DNA of 64,000 nt. It comes from CBDFHB01 sp965250115 (GTDB lineage Bacteria > Acidobacteriota > Vicinamibacteria > Marinacidobacterales > SMYC01). Made by a program: the position numbers and the translations under genes. This document shows positions 32,834 to 42,354 of this stretch, in pieces (the stretch's first letter is position 1; each line of letters begins with the position of its first letter). The notes beneath the pieces are model-generated. The model was not told where the DNA came from and searched no databases. It saw only the letters and a program-made list of their open reading frames with translations. Location: contig CBDFNJ010000002.1 in NCBI GenBank assembly GCA_965250115.1, positions 124,001 to 188,000 of the forward strand, written 5' to 3'.

Positions 32834-35800
32834 CTACTTCCAATCAATGCTCAGCGGCTCCTTCACCGGCAAGAGTTCCGCGTCGAGTCCCGCCACCCGC
32901 TCACGGAACCGCGCCACCTCCTCCGCGAAGATCCGGTTGGTACGCTCGAGCGCTTGCTTCAGGTCCTCTTCGGCCGCCTGCAGGTGTAGCCGCTCCGCCT
33001 CGGTGGGCGCGTCGCGTGACGGGGTGTACGTGTCGAGGGCGCCGTCGCCGGTGAGGTCCAAAAGCTGCGGTAGCACGTCGTCGGGCCAGCTCTCCATCCC
33101 CTGAATCCGCTGGGGCCCTCCGTCGAGATAAAAGTTCATCGTGTCTCCGGTGAACAGCACCTCCACGTCGGTGAGCGCCTCCTTGAGGTCGCCACCGGCC
33201 GATGCCAGCGCCTTGGCGGTGTTGTCGCTCGCCCCGCGGTTGGCCTGGACTTGTTCGACCACGCGGTCGACGGCGCGCTTCGCGTATCGCAGACGATTGA
33301 CTGCTTCCGTGGCGACTTCCACGCGCTGGCCCACGGTGATGAGGAAGTCCAGCTTCTCGCGCTGGGCCGCGATCGGGACGTCGAATCTCGGATCCCCGCG
33401 GACCTCGACCGCCGCGCACACTTCCTCGCCCGCGAGCTCGATGCGAACGGTGTAGCGGCCGGGGAGCACCTGAGGCCCCGGGTGGAGCGACGGGGCCGAG
33501 GTCACTTCCGCAGGAGGCAGGCGAAGCGGGTCCCAACGCAAGTCCCACGCGGTCCGGTTGACGCCAGGCTCGGCGGGACCCTCGAACGTGCGCACCGTGG
33601 CACCCGCATCGTCGAGGACTTCGACGCTCACCTTGGTGGTGGCACCATCAGCAGACTCGGCGGTCGGGGCTATAGAGTAGGTCACGAGCGCCCCGTACGG
33701 CCGATTCTCCCCGATGAACATCCCATCCCCGTTGCCACGGCTCATGTACCGGCGCCACCGTTGATAGCGAGTGGCCACCGGAACCTCGAACACGTGTAGT
33801 GGCCGGTTTGAGATCGCAGGATCGCGCGCCAGCGCGCGCAGCGGCCCCACATCGTCCAGGATGTACACCGAGCGGCCGTGGGTCGCGATCACCAAGTCGT
33901 GATCCCGAGGATGCACGACGAGGGCCCGCGTGGGAGCACGCGGCAGTCCGTGACGCCACAGATGCCACTTCTGGCCTCCGTTCAGCGAGACGTACATGCC
34001 ATGCTCGGTGCCGAGAAACAGCAAATTCGCTTCGACGGGATCCTGCTCGATCACGTGAACGAAGTTGAAGGGCTCGATGTCCGCGGTGACCAGGCTCGTC
34101 CACGTGTTGCCGTAATCCATGGTCTTGAAGACGTAGGGCGTGTTGTCGCCCCGACGGTGATCGTCGAAGGTCACGAAGGCCGTGCCGCCCTCAAACTTGG
34201 AGGCCTCGATGTGGGGCACCCAAGTGTTCGGACGCACGCCTTCGATCCGTTCCACCACGTTGAGCCAGGTGCCGCCGCCGTCACGCGTCAGCTGCACGTT
34301 GCCGTCGTCAGTGCCCACCCAGAGCACCCCGCGCTCGACCGGCGACGGCGCGATGGTGAGGATGGCGGTGTGGTTTTCCGCCTCGGTGTCGTCGCGCGAG
34401 AGCCCGCCGGATTGGTCCTGCATCTGCTTCTCGGGGTCGTTGGTGGTGAGGTCTGGGCTCAGGAGGGTCCACGTCGTTCCCATGTCCGTGCTGCCATGGA
34501 CGAACTGGCTCCCGAAGTAGAGCGATCCGTCGTGGGGATCGATGGCCATCCCCGGGTTCCAGTTGTAGCGGAGATCGATCCCCTCGGGATGGGCGGGCCC
34601 GATCGAGTGGCGCTCACCGGTTTGAAGGTCGGATCGGACGATGTAGCCGGCCTCCCTCGTGGAGTAAACGTAGCGCGGGTTTCCGGGAACGGCGAGCGTG
34701 GCGAAGCCGTCACCGGATCCCACCTCCTTCCAGTCGGAGAACCGGACGCCGCCGTTGTGCCACACGGAGCTCGGCCCGTGCCACATGCTGTTGTCCTGGA
34801 GCCCGCCCATGACGTTGAACGGCGTCGCCAGGTCCACGTTGATCTTGTAGAACTGACCGAGCGGCAGGTTCTCGATGAAGCGCCACGAGGCACCCCGGTC
34901 ATGTGAAAGGGAGACCCCGCCGTCATTGCCGTCGATCAGGATCTTGCCGTCGAGGCTGACCCAGAGCGCGTGGTGATCCCCGTGCACCCGCCCGTTTTGG
35001 AGCCTGCGAAAGTTCTTGCCGCCGTCCTCCGAGAGATTCAACGTCCCCACCAAGTTGTACACACGGTTCTCGTTGACGGGGTCCACCACCAACCTCGCGA
35101 AGTAGAACGGGCGTCTCGCGATCGATCGCAAGCCGCCTCTGTCGCTTACGACCTTCCACGTCTCGCCGCGGTCGTCGGAGCGCATCATGACGCTGTGTTT
35201 GGCCTCGACCACCGCATAAACCACCTCGGGATTCCCCGGCGCGAAGGCGAGCCCCATGCGACCGAGCTCGCCTTCCGGGAGACCTTCTCTCGGACTCAGC
35301 CGCTTCCAGCTCTCGCCACCGTCGTAGGTGACGTGGAGCCCGCTTCCAGCTCCACCCGAGCGGAAAAACCACGGCCAGCGTCGGTGATCCCACATGGCGG
35401 CCATGAGGTGATTGGGGCTCGCGGGATCCATGACGAGATCCCCAGCACCGGCGGTCTCGTTCACGTAGAGCACCTTCTCCCACGTGTTGCCGCCGTCGGC
35501 GGTCTTGTACACGCCGCGGTCCTCACTCTCCTTCCACGTGTTGCCCAGGGCACCCACGTAGGCCACGTCCGGATTGCTCGGGTGCAACACGATCTCACTG
35601 ATCGCCCCCGTCGACTCGAGACCCACATGTTGCCAGCTCTTGCCGCCGTCCAGCGACTTGTACACCCCGGTGCCGACCCCAGCCGAGTTGCGGCGGCCGC
35701 GCTCACCGGTGCCGATCCAAACGAGCTCGGGCGCCGCCTGGTAGATGGCGACCGCCCCCACCGAGGACGCCGGCAGGCTGTCGGTGAGCGGCGTCCAGGT

Positions 35801-36040
35801 CACGCCGCCGGAGGTGGATTTCCATAGACCCCCGGTGGCCGCGCCCACATAGATGATGTTGGGGTCGGCGTTCACGGCATCGATCGCGCTGATGCGGCCG
35901 CTCATGCCGGAGGGGCCGATGCTCCGCGCTTTCAAACCGGCAAGCCCGGTGATATCTGTCTGGGACCGCGCCGTGGACGCCGCGGCAAGGATGGTTATGA
36001 GGAAACCCACCGAAAGGCGAGTGGAATGACCAGTGTGCAT
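32834..36040 (-). CDS. secreted BNR/sortilin-like beta-propeller protein
   Basis: 1,068 residues starting at ATG 36040, with AAGGAG upstream. A signal peptide (about 1-25, VGFLITILAAASTARSQ) precedes repeated propeller units with the Asp-box-like consensus S-x-D-x-G-x-T-W, for example YKSLDGGKSWQHVGLES, YKTADGGNTWEKVL and LTRDGGGTWLNV. This is the WD40/YVTN/BNR (sortilin N-terminal, exo-alpha-sialidase-like) family, which Acidobacteriota and Gemmatimonadota carry in many copies. A helical C-terminal third (about 880-1060) follows. Called glycosyl hydrolase in many databases, but no catalytic set was identified here. Confidence 0.85.
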   Translation of the reverse strand: MHTGHSTRLSVGFLITILAAASTARSQTDITGLAGLKARSIGPSGMSGRISAIDAVNADPNIIYVGAATGGLWKSTSGGVTWTPLTDSLPASSVGAVAIYQAAPELVWIGTGERGRRNSAGVGTGVYKSLDGGKSWQHVGLESTGAISEIVLHPSNPDVAYVGALGNTWKESEDRGVYKTADGGNTWEKVLYVNETAGAGDLVMDPASPNHLMAAMWDHRRWPWFFRSGGAGSGLHVTYDGGESWKRLSPREGLPEGELGRMGLAFAPGNPEVVYAVVEAKHSVMMRSDDRGETWKVVSDRGGLRSIARRPFYFARLVVDPVNENRVYNLVGTLNLSEDGGKNFRRLQNGRVHGDHHALWVSLDGKILIDGNDGGVSLSHDRGASWRFIENLPLGQFYKINVDLATPFNVMGGLQDNSMWHGPSSVWHNGGVRFSDWKEVGSGDGFATLAVPGNPRYVYSTREAGYIVRSDLQTGERHSIGPAHPEGIDLRYNWNPGMAIDPHDGSLYFGSQFVHGSTDMGTTWTLLSPDLTTNDPEKQMQDQSGGLSRDDTEAENHTAILTIAPSPVERGVLWVGTDDGNVQLTRDGGGTWLNVVERIEGVRPNTWVPHIEASKFEGGTAFVTFDDHRRGDNTPYVFKTMDYGNTWTSLVTADIEPFNFVHVIEQDPVEANLLFLGTEHGMYVSLNGGQKWHLWRHGLPRAPTRALVVHPRDHDLVIATHGRSVYILDDVGPLRALARDPAISNRPLHVFEVPVATRYQRWRRYMSRGNGDGMFIGENRPYGALVTYSIAPTAESADGATTKVSVEVLDDAGATVRTFEGPAEPGVNRTAWDLRWDPLRLPPAEVTSAPSLHPGPQVLPGRYTVRIELAGEEVCAAVEVRGDPRFDVPIAAQREKLDFLITVGQRVEVATEAVNRLRYAKRAVDRVVEQVQANRGASDNTAKALASAGGDLKEALTDVEVLFTGDTMNFYLDGGPQRIQGMESWPDDVLPQLLDLTGDGALDTYTPSRDAPTEAERLHLQAAEEDLKQALERTNRIFAEEVARFRERVAGLDAELLPVKEPLSIDWK

Positions 36041-36418
36041 CGTGGCCGACTCCTTGTATGGGATTTTGGTAAATGTCGTACAGCGAGCCTGGGCGTTACC
36101 GTACGAAATTCTACACCTCACCGCGAGGTAAATGACAGAGATGGCGGTCGTGAGTGTTCCGGAACGGATCTACAGGACAGTGCGGCGGCACCTTCTACGT
36201 CGGTGGCATCGGACCGAAGAGGCCGCGTTTCTGTACACGGCAACCAATGAAGACCCTTTCAAGTACGTAGAATGGTTCCCGTTCGGGGCGCGCGGATGAA
36301 TAAATAGAAGGCACAAGTGCCCCTAGCACTGCCAAGCCCGCGCGCAGGCGGCCTTCCCTTTGCGTATCGACAACTTGACGCCTGCCTGTTGGATCAAGAG
36401 GAAGTGACACACATCGCG
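36041..36418. promoter_or_regulatory. upstream region of the BNR gene with IS remnants
   Basis: The first 80 bases should carry the BNR promoter; no clear box was identified. 36285-36315 is a reversed IS21-like terminal repeat. 36316-36418 holds nothing recognisable. Confidence 0.4.
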
Positions 36419-36759
36419 TCCTGTGCCAAAACTCGGCCCCTTTGAAATAAATTATAAATCAGCAGTTTAGTGTCTGTGTTTTCGACCTGGCCAAGGACGG
36501 GGATGTCCCGGCCGCTGTTGAATTTGGTCGGGTAGCGGCGGCACCTGCGAATACTCTTAGGGCCGCCGACAAAATAACTGTCTAGTTTTGAGCAGACTCT
36601 TCCTGTTTCAGGTCGTGATCGCGATATCGTCTGGCATCACGAGAGCCTGGCAAGCTCCCTAGAAACGGAACATTTGTAGATCTTCAGCAACCAGCGCGTG
36701 TTTGACAAACGGTCCTCATTGTAGGAGGATTACGCCTATCAAGGAGCACTTCTCCTATT

Positions 36760-37548
36760 ATGAGACCTACGAGCTATCAGTCTGAAGATCTCGACCGCCT
36801 GTTGAGGAAGCACAAAATAGCTACCCTCGATGATTTGAAGGCAGTGTTGGGTACCGATGTGGACTCGACGGTCTTCCGAAAGCTCAATGAGTTGGCGTAT
36901 CGGACAAGCTACTCCCACCGTGGTAGCTACTACACGTTGGACGAGATCGCCCAGTTCGATCGAAAAGGTCTTTGGTCGTTGCGCTCAGTGTGGTTCTCGA
37001 AGTACGGGACGTTGCTTGCGACGGTAAAAGCGTTGGTCGCGGCCTGTGAGGCAGGCTACTACGTCGACGAGCTCGAGGACGTGGTGCAGGTTGACGTCAA
37101 GGCTCCTCTGTTGAAACTGGTCCGAGAGAAAAGATTGGCGCGCGAGCAGGTGTTCGGCCGATATCTGTATCTGGCCACCGATGTGAGCACGCGCAAGCAA
37201 CAGCTCTCGGCCCGCCAGGTACATGAGGCGTCACCTTCCACGTTGGGCTGGGTCGGGGGAGTCCGCGTGCTCCCCGTGGAGTTGAAGGCTGCGATCGTTC
37301 TTTTCTACAGCCTGCTCGATGAAAAGCAGCGCCGTCTCTACGCGGGAGTCGAGGCCATGAAGCTCGGTCACGGTGGCGACCAACAGATTGCCGAACTGCT
37401 CGGGATGGGTCCGAGCACGGTAGCCAGAGGTCGTAGGGAATTGCTAATGAGAGATGTTGAGCTCGACGGAGTTCGGCGAAAGGGTGGCGGACGGCGCGCC
37501 ATGCAAAAAAAACGCCAGAAGTCATCGCCAAGATCGAAGAACTCATGA
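36760..37548 (+). CDS. ISAzo13 transposase, upstream frame
   Basis: 262 residues. The first 150 form a winged-helix-like region (LLRKHKIATLDDLKAVLGTD; RGSYYTLDEIAQFDRKGLWS). A second part (ELKAAIVLFYSLLDEKQRRL, then GGDQQIAELLGMGPSTVARG and KGGGRR) corresponds to the normal N-terminal HTH of ISAzo13 transposases. The frame ends shortly after a run of eight A (37505-37512). A -1 slip there reads TPEVIAKIEELMKHDTAGDP and joins the next ORF, giving a full-length protein. Confidence 0.8.
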   Translation: MRPTSYQSEDLDRLLRKHKIATLDDLKAVLGTDVDSTVFRKLNELAYRTSYSHRGSYYTLDEIAQFDRKGLWSLRSVWFSKYGTLLATVKALVAACEAGYYVDELEDVVQVDVKAPLLKLVREKRLAREQVFGRYLYLATDVSTRKQQLSARQVHEASPSTLGWVGGVRVLPVELKAAIVLFYSLLDEKQRRLYAGVEAMKLGHGGDQQIAELLGMGPSTVARGRRELLMRDVELDGVRRKGGGRRAMQKKRQKSSPRSKNS

Positions 37549-38456
37549 AGCACGACACCGCGGGCGATCCGATGACGGGAGTGAAATGGACGCGGCGGAC
37601 CACCGACAAGATTGCTTGCGAGCTAAGAAGCCTCGGTGTGAACGTCAGCAGCAAAACCGTCGGTCGACTGCTCAAACAGCTCGGCTTCTCGTTGCGGGTG
37701 AACCACAAGAAGCTGTGCGGTGCCACGTCCGAAGATCGCGATACCCAATTCGCGTGTATCGCCGAACTGCGCGAGCGTTTTGCCGCAGCTGGTCATCCCA
37801 TCATCAGCGTAGACACGAAGAAACGGGAGCTGGTGGGATTATTCAAAAACGGCGGGCAGGCCTGGAACCGCGAGCCGACTCTCGTCAAAGGCCATGACTT
37901 CCGTTCCGAATCGAACGGCATCGCAATCCCCTACGGCGTCTACGATCTGCTCGCGAACCGCGGGACAGTGTTCATTGGTACCTCGTACAACACCCCGGAC
38001 TTCGCCGTGAATGCCATCGAGAAGTGGTGGCGAACGGAAGGACGGCGACGCTATCCTGCAGCCCGTGACCTCGCGATATTGGCAGACGCCGGGGGCAGCA
38101 ATGGCTATCGGTGTCGGGGTTGGAAGCACGGGCTTCAAACGCGGATTTGCAATCGCCACGACATCGCTATCACCATAGCCCGCTATCCGTCCGGTACATC
38201 CAAGTGGAATCCAGTGGAGCACCGTCTGTTCAGCGAGGTCAGCAAGAACTGGGCGGGCAGGCCTCTCGACAGCTACGAAACCATCCTCAAATACATCCGC
38301 ACGACCACCACCTCTTCCGGTTTGCGAGTACGCGCACACCTTATCCGGCGTCGTTATCCGAAGGGCGTCAAAATCACTGACGAGCGGATGCAGGCGCTTT
38401 CCGTTACAAAGGACCAGACTCTACCCAAATGGAACTACACCATCCGACCGTCTTGA
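37545..38456 (+). CDS. ISAzo13 transposase, catalytic frame
   Basis: 303 residues of ISAzo13 transposase: RRTTDKIACELRSLGVNVSS, the PIISVDTKKRELVGLFKNGG block with the first catalytic Asp, ADAGGSNGYRCRGWK and the YPSGTSKWNPVEHRLFSEVS block with the later acidic ligands. It overlaps the upstream ORF by 4 bases. Expression as a fusion through A8 slippage is likely because its own N-terminus begins in mid-domain. Confidence 0.88.
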   Translation: MKHDTAGDPMTGVKWTRRTTDKIACELRSLGVNVSSKTVGRLLKQLGFSLRVNHKKLCGATSEDRDTQFACIAELRERFAAAGHPIISVDTKKRELVGLFKNGGQAWNREPTLVKGHDFRSESNGIAIPYGVYDLLANRGTVFIGTSYNTPDFAVNAIEKWWRTEGRRRYPAARDLAILADAGGSNGYRCRGWKHGLQTRICNRHDIAITIARYPSGTSKWNPVEHRLFSEVSKNWAGRPLDSYETILKYIRTTTTSSGLRVRAHLIRRRYPKGVKITDERMQALSVTKDQTLPKWNYTIRPS

Positions 38457-38484
38457 AAACGGGAACTTATTTTGTCGCCGGCCC

Positions 38485-39780
38485 TTAGGCAGCAACCTCA
38501 TCGCTGTCAAGAGATTTCTGTTTGCTTCTAAGCGCGTGAACGAGAGCGCCCATATGGCGATAGCCTTTGATACGGTGAAACTTTTTCTCCGCCGTGACGA
38601 CGCCGAGAGCGGTCCATCGGCGAATCATGGAAGGACTCTTCCACCGCTTGACGTTTCTCGAGACTCTGCGGATGGTGCCGTTGAGATTCTCGATGGCGTT
38701 TGTCGTGGCCAGAGATTTGCGAAGTAACTCGGGTAGAGCGAGCTTCACAACCGTGAGGGTCTCTTCCATCCCTTCTCGAAGGCTTCCGGCAGCTTCGTCG
38801 TAGCCGTTTCGCTCGAGCCACGACACCAATGCCTGAAGTCGCTTGCGCGCCTTGTCGGCACTCTTGCATTTGTACGCTTCCTTCATTGTCTGGAGCACGT
38901 AGGCGTGACGGGACTTGGGAAGGTACGAGCGTAGATTTCGGAGTTTGTGGAGCTGGCATCTTTGGATAACCGCGAGATCCCCCAAAACGTCGACGAGTGC
39001 TTTGCGGATCCCTTTGCCTCCGTCCACTACGCAGAGAATCGATTCGTCGATCCGCAATCCCCGCTCGAGAAGGTTCTGCAACATCGCGGTGCACATCCGA
39101 GAGTTCTCCGTCGAGCCCAGCCATATACCCAAGGGCACCTTCGTTCCATCTATTGTGATACCGAGAGTTACGACGACGGTCTGTCCGGCCACCTCAAGGC
39201 CATCCATCATTAGTGCCGCAAGCTCGAACTCCTCTAGCCTCCGAGATAGGTATTCCTCGAGCTTCTTAGTCGTCTGGCTCACGAGGTGACGGCTGGCGGC
39301 ACTCTTGCTCGTGCCACGAGACTTCAACTTCGCCGAGGGTTTGTCCAGACTCGATTCGTAATTTCGGGTCGATACCCCCATCAAGATCTGGTTCAGCACT
39401 CGCTCCGGAAGCGGGTCTTCTTCGCGGAAGGCTTCGAAGTGTGGAAGCGACGCCTCCTCGCCCGACTTCGAACGAACTCGAGGTCGCGACACTTGGATTC
39501 GACGACCGCCGAAGCTCAGCTCCCCATCCGTGCTCCCCCAGTGGTTATGAGTTCGCTCCTTCTCGTGCTTGCCCTTCGGCCCCGCGATCTTCTCCGCGTC
39601 CTCTCTCAGGAGTAGGTGCAATGCGGTCAGTCCTTGCTCGTACACCCATTCCGTCAGGTCCGCCTTCGTGGCCGCGATCCCAGCTATCATCGGTAGCAGT
39701 ATCTGACCGACTTGGCCAACTACCTTGCCCGTAGGCGAGTGCGTTTGCTTTCTTACTGGCTTCTTTGATTTCCTTGGCAT
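38485..39780 (-). CDS. IS256-family (mutator) transposase
   Basis: 431 residues with the Mutator-type layout: N-terminal domain, MDGLEVAGQTVVVTLGITID with the first Asp, LCVVDGGKGIRKALVDVLGD with the second, RCQLHKLRNL (the CxxH block) and TTNAIENLNGTIRR with the catalytic Glu. The stop codon is provided by the ISAzo13 target duplication; the natural C-terminus is probably unaltered. Complete and apparently intact. Confidence 0.9.
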   Translation of the reverse strand: MPRKSKKPVRKQTHSPTGKVVGQVGQILLPMIAGIAATKADLTEWVYEQGLTALHLLLREDAEKIAGPKGKHEKERTHNHWGSTDGELSFGGRRIQVSRPRVRSKSGEEASLPHFEAFREEDPLPERVLNQILMGVSTRNYESSLDKPSAKLKSRGTSKSAASRHLVSQTTKKLEEYLSRRLEEFELAALMMDGLEVAGQTVVVTLGITIDGTKVPLGIWLGSTENSRMCTAMLQNLLERGLRIDESILCVVDGGKGIRKALVDVLGDLAVIQRCQLHKLRNLRSYLPKSRHAYVLQTMKEAYKCKSADKARKRLQALVSWLERNGYDEAAGSLREGMEETLTVVKLALPELLRKSLATTNAIENLNGTIRRVSRNVKRWKSPSMIRRWTALGVVTAEKKFHRIKGYRHMGALVHALRSKQKSLDSDEVAA

Positions 39781-39965
39781 GGTGGCTCCTTGTCCCCCTC
39801 TGGAGACGGTTGGTTTGGCAGACCTATTCTTAGGCCGGCCAAGGAGCCGCCGCTACCCCAAATTCAACATCCGGCGGGACATCCCCCCAAGGACGGTAGG
39901 CGTTACAATCCCGTGTCAGCCTGCTCGCTTGTAATGTTGCCAGTGGATCAGGTTTTGGCGCACGA

Positions 39966-41319
39966 CGGGCTCTTCGACCGCGCGCCCGACGATACCCACA
40001 CCGATGCGGACGTCATCGCCGAGGCGCTCGTCCTTTTGGAGCCTCTTGAGAATCTTGCTGGCGCGAAGGAGAGCGACCCCGCCTCCGGGAACGATTCCTT
40101 CCTCGGCGGCTGCCTTGGTGGCGTGCATCGCGTCCTCGACACGGGCCTTCTTCTCCTTCATCTCGGTCTCGGTGGCAGCGCCGACCTTGATCAGAGCCAC
40201 GCCGCCGACGAGCTTCGCGAGACGCTCCTGGAGCTTCTCGCGATCGTAGTCGGACGTCGTCTCTTCGACCTGGGTGCGGATCTGCTTGATGCGGCCCTCG
40301 ATGTCGGACCTCTTCCCGGAGCCTTCGACGATGGTGGTGTCTTCCTTGGTGATGATGATCTTCTTGGCCTTACCGAGGTCCTGCATTTGCAGGTTCTCGA
40401 GCTTGATGCCGAGGTCCTCGAAGATCGCCTTGCCACCCGTGAGGATCGCGATGTCCTCCATCATGGCCTTGCGGCGGTCACCGAAGCCAGGAGCCTTGAT
40501 GGCGACGGCCTTCAGTGTGCCACGGAGCTTGTTGACGACGAGCGTGGCGAGAGCCTCGCCCTCGATGTCCTCGGCCACGATGACCAGCGGCTTGCCGGAC
40601 TGGGCCACCTTCTCGAGTACGGGGAGGAGATCCTTCATGTTGGAAATCTTCTTCTCGTGAACGAGGATGAGACAGTCTTCGAGCACACATTCCATCCGCT
40701 CGGGGTCGGTCACGAAGTAGGGGGAGAGGTAGCCGCGGTCGAACTGCATACCCTCGACGATGTCGAGGGTCGTCTCGAGCGTGCGCGCCTCTTCCACTTG
40801 GATGACGCCGTCCTTGCCGACCTTCTCCATCGCCTCCGCGATGATGCTGCCGATGGTGTCGTCGCCGTTGGCGGAGATGGTCCCGACCTGCCCGATCATC
40901 TTGCCCCGCACCGGCTTCGAGTTCTTCTGGATCTCGCCGACGATCGCCTCGACGGCGGTGTCGATGCCCCGCTTGAGCTCCATGGGATTGCTGCCGGCGG
41001 CAAGATTCCTGAGCCCCTCGCGGTAAATGGACTGTGCCAAGACGGTCGCCGTGGTGGTGCCGTCACCGGCCACGTCGGAGGTCTTGGATGCGACCTCGCG
41101 CACCATCTTGGCGCCCAGGTTCTCGATGGGGTCCTCGAGCTCGATCTCCTTGGCAACGGTGACGCCGTCCTTGGTGACCACAGGCGAGCCAAACTTCTTC
41201 TCGAGAACGACGTTACGGCCTTTGGGGCCGAGGGTTACGCGCACGGCGGTCGCGAGCTGGTTGACACCGCGGAGAATCCCCTGCCGTGCTTCCTCATGAT
41301 AAACAATCTGCTTTGCCAT
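39966..41319 (-). pseudogene. groEL: GroEL, C-terminally truncated
   Basis: About 450 codons of the 60-kDa chaperonin from ATG 41319. The equatorial ATP site (GDGTTTATVLA, with Asp87-equivalent), the apical domain and VEDAMHATKAAAEEGIVPGG with the catalytic Asp398-equivalent are all normal. After VGRAVEEP an IS tip takes over at 39966, so the last 90 or so residues, including the second nucleotide-contact segment of the equatorial domain and the GGM tail, are missing. Ring assembly and ATPase are unlikely. GGAGGT 8 bases upstream. The genome presumably has another groEL. Confidence 0.9.
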
Positions 41320-41338
41320 TTCTTAAAATACCTCCAAG

Positions 41339-41629
41339 CTATTCCACGATGCCGAGTACTTCGTCCTCTTTAAGGATGAGGTACTCAGTTCCGTCCAGTT
41401 TCACTTCCGAGCCCGAGTACTTGCCGATGAGCACTCTGTCGCCCACCTTCACCTCGAGCGCAACCTTCTTTCCGTCCTTCAAGGTCCGGCCCGATCCGAT
41501 AGCTATGACTTCGGCCGTCATCGGCTTTTCCTTCGCGGTGTCGGGGATGATGATGGATCCGACTTTCTTCTCATCGCTCTCCTCGAGCCTCTTTACGACA
41601 ATGTTGTCCTTTATCGGTTTGATCTTCAT
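41339..41629 (-). CDS. groES: GroES co-chaperonin
   Basis: A 96-residue 10-kDa co-chaperonin, intact: KIKPIKDNIVVKRLEESDEK, mobile-loop region KVGSIIIPDTAKEKPM, and the GDRVLIGKYSGSEVKLDG beta-barrel. It lies 19 bases before groEL and 61 bases after hsp20 in the same transcriptional direction, under CIRCE control. Retained although its in-operon partner is truncated, it could serve a groEL elsewhere. Confidence 0.95.
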   Translation of the reverse strand: MKIKPIKDNIVVKRLEESDEKKVGSIIIPDTAKEKPMTAEVIAIGSGRTLKDGKKVALEVKVGDRVLIGKYSGSEVKLDGTEYLILKEDEVLGIVE

Positions 41630-41690
41630 TTCTCGATTACTCCTCCTTGTTTTTCAGGACCTGTCGGCGGGGTCGAGCTCCCGACGGCGG

Positions 41691-42140
41691 TCAACTACTG
41701 ATGGGAATCTGACGGCTTTTCTCGCTCGCCTTCTTCGGTATGGTCACCGTCAGCAGAATGCCCTTCTTGAAATCGGCCTTTACTCTGTCCGTTTCGATGC
41801 TCGTCGGGAGCTCGAACGTGCGATGGAACGGGCCGTAGGAACGCTCCATGCGAACGAACTGTTTCTCGTTGATGGCTTCGTTGACCGGGCGCTTGCCTTA
41901 CAGCGTCACTCGATCGTCGTCGATGTGAAGCTCGATGTCGTCTTGATCTACTTCGGCGAGCTCGGCCTTGAGAACGAGCCTCTTTTCGGCTTCGTAGAGA
42001 TCCACGGCGGGGGACCATGCCCCTGTGGTCGAGAACTCCCCCTCGGAGCGCGTGCGCGACAGCGTCTGATCGATTAGCCGGTTCATCCGTTCTTGGAGCG
42101 CAAGAAGCTCACGCACGGGGTCCCAATGGGCGAGTGGCAT
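41691..42140 (-). pseudogene. Hsp20 small heat-shock protein with in-frame TAA
   Basis: From ATG 42140, MPLAHWDPVRELLALQERMN and AWSPAVDLYEAEKRLVLKAE lead to HIDDDRVTL, then TAA (41898-41900), then GKRPVNEAINEKQFVRMERS, YGPFHRTFELPTSIETDRVK and GILLTVTIPKK. All are in one frame, and the stop replaces one residue in the middle of the alpha-crystallin domain. A single nonsense substitution (for example AAA to TAA) explains it. The FELP...GILLTV part carries the I-x-I-like closing strand, so the full gene would have been 149 residues. Confidence 0.85.
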
Positions 42141-42164
42141 GTGTAATTCATCAACCTCGACATA

Positions 42165-42191
42165 TTAGCACTCTACACACCCGAGCGCTAA
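42165..42191 (-). promoter_or_regulatory. CIRCE element (HrcA operator)
   Basis: TTAGCACTC - 9 bases - GAGCGCTAA, one mismatch from the consensus TTAGCACTC-N9-GAGTGCTAA, 24 bases before the hsp20 start. It places hsp20-groES-groEL under HrcA repression with heat induction. Confidence 0.9.
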
Positions 42192-42354
42192 TCGTACGAG
42201 ATAGTTGTGCCTTCTATTTATTCATCCGCCAGCCCATGGGTCGGAAGTCGGCCCTGCGGCGCGAAATACTCTGGATTCTGCGCGGATTCCAAGGGCGTCT
42301 AAGCTGCTGATTTGTGGTCTATTACAAAAGGGCCGAGTTTTGGCACAGGACGGG
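42192..42354. repeat. IS-end mosaic
   Basis: 42206-42231 is an IS21-like terminal repeat. 42238-42300 matches 18592-18655 in reverse. 42305-42352 is a reversed TGTGCCAAAACTCGG-family end. Confidence 0.55.

Larger units (their letters stand above)
36560..38484 (+). mobile_element. ISAzo13-family element, complete
   Basis: Ends GGGCCGCCGACAAAATAACT and, read inward from the right, GGGCCGGCGACAAAATAAGT, with a TTA target duplication (36557-36559 and 38485-38487). About 1.93 kb with two overlapping transposase ORFs. It landed at the stop codon of the IS256 transposase: the duplicated TTA supplies the TAA. Confidence 0.88.
36499..39886 (-). mobile_element. IS256-family element interrupted by ISAzo13
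   Basis: Perfect 11-bp tips GGGGATGTCCC, with extended similarity of about 45 bp, flanked by an 8-bp target duplication CCAAGGAC at 36491-36498 and 39887-39894. Removing the inserted ISAzo13 leaves about 1,460 bp, normal for the family. Confidence 0.9.
36419..39965. mobile_element. small IS remnant hosting nested IS256 and ISAzo13
   Basis: 36419-36498 and 39895-39965 are the two ends of a roughly 150-bp TGTGCCAAAACTCGG-family derivative (right tip GTTTTGGCGCACGACG). The IS256 element lies inside it, and the right tip truncates groEL. Confidence 0.65.

Noticed and set aside
33878..34906. 342-codon plus-strand frame within the BNR gene
   Set aside because: Antisense shadow of the propeller gene; the repeated sense-strand units explain its openness.
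39790..41373. 527-codon open frame on the plus strand opposite groEL
   Set aside because: Antisense shadow of groEL; GC-rich third positions keep the opposite frame open, and the product is low in complexity with no family match.
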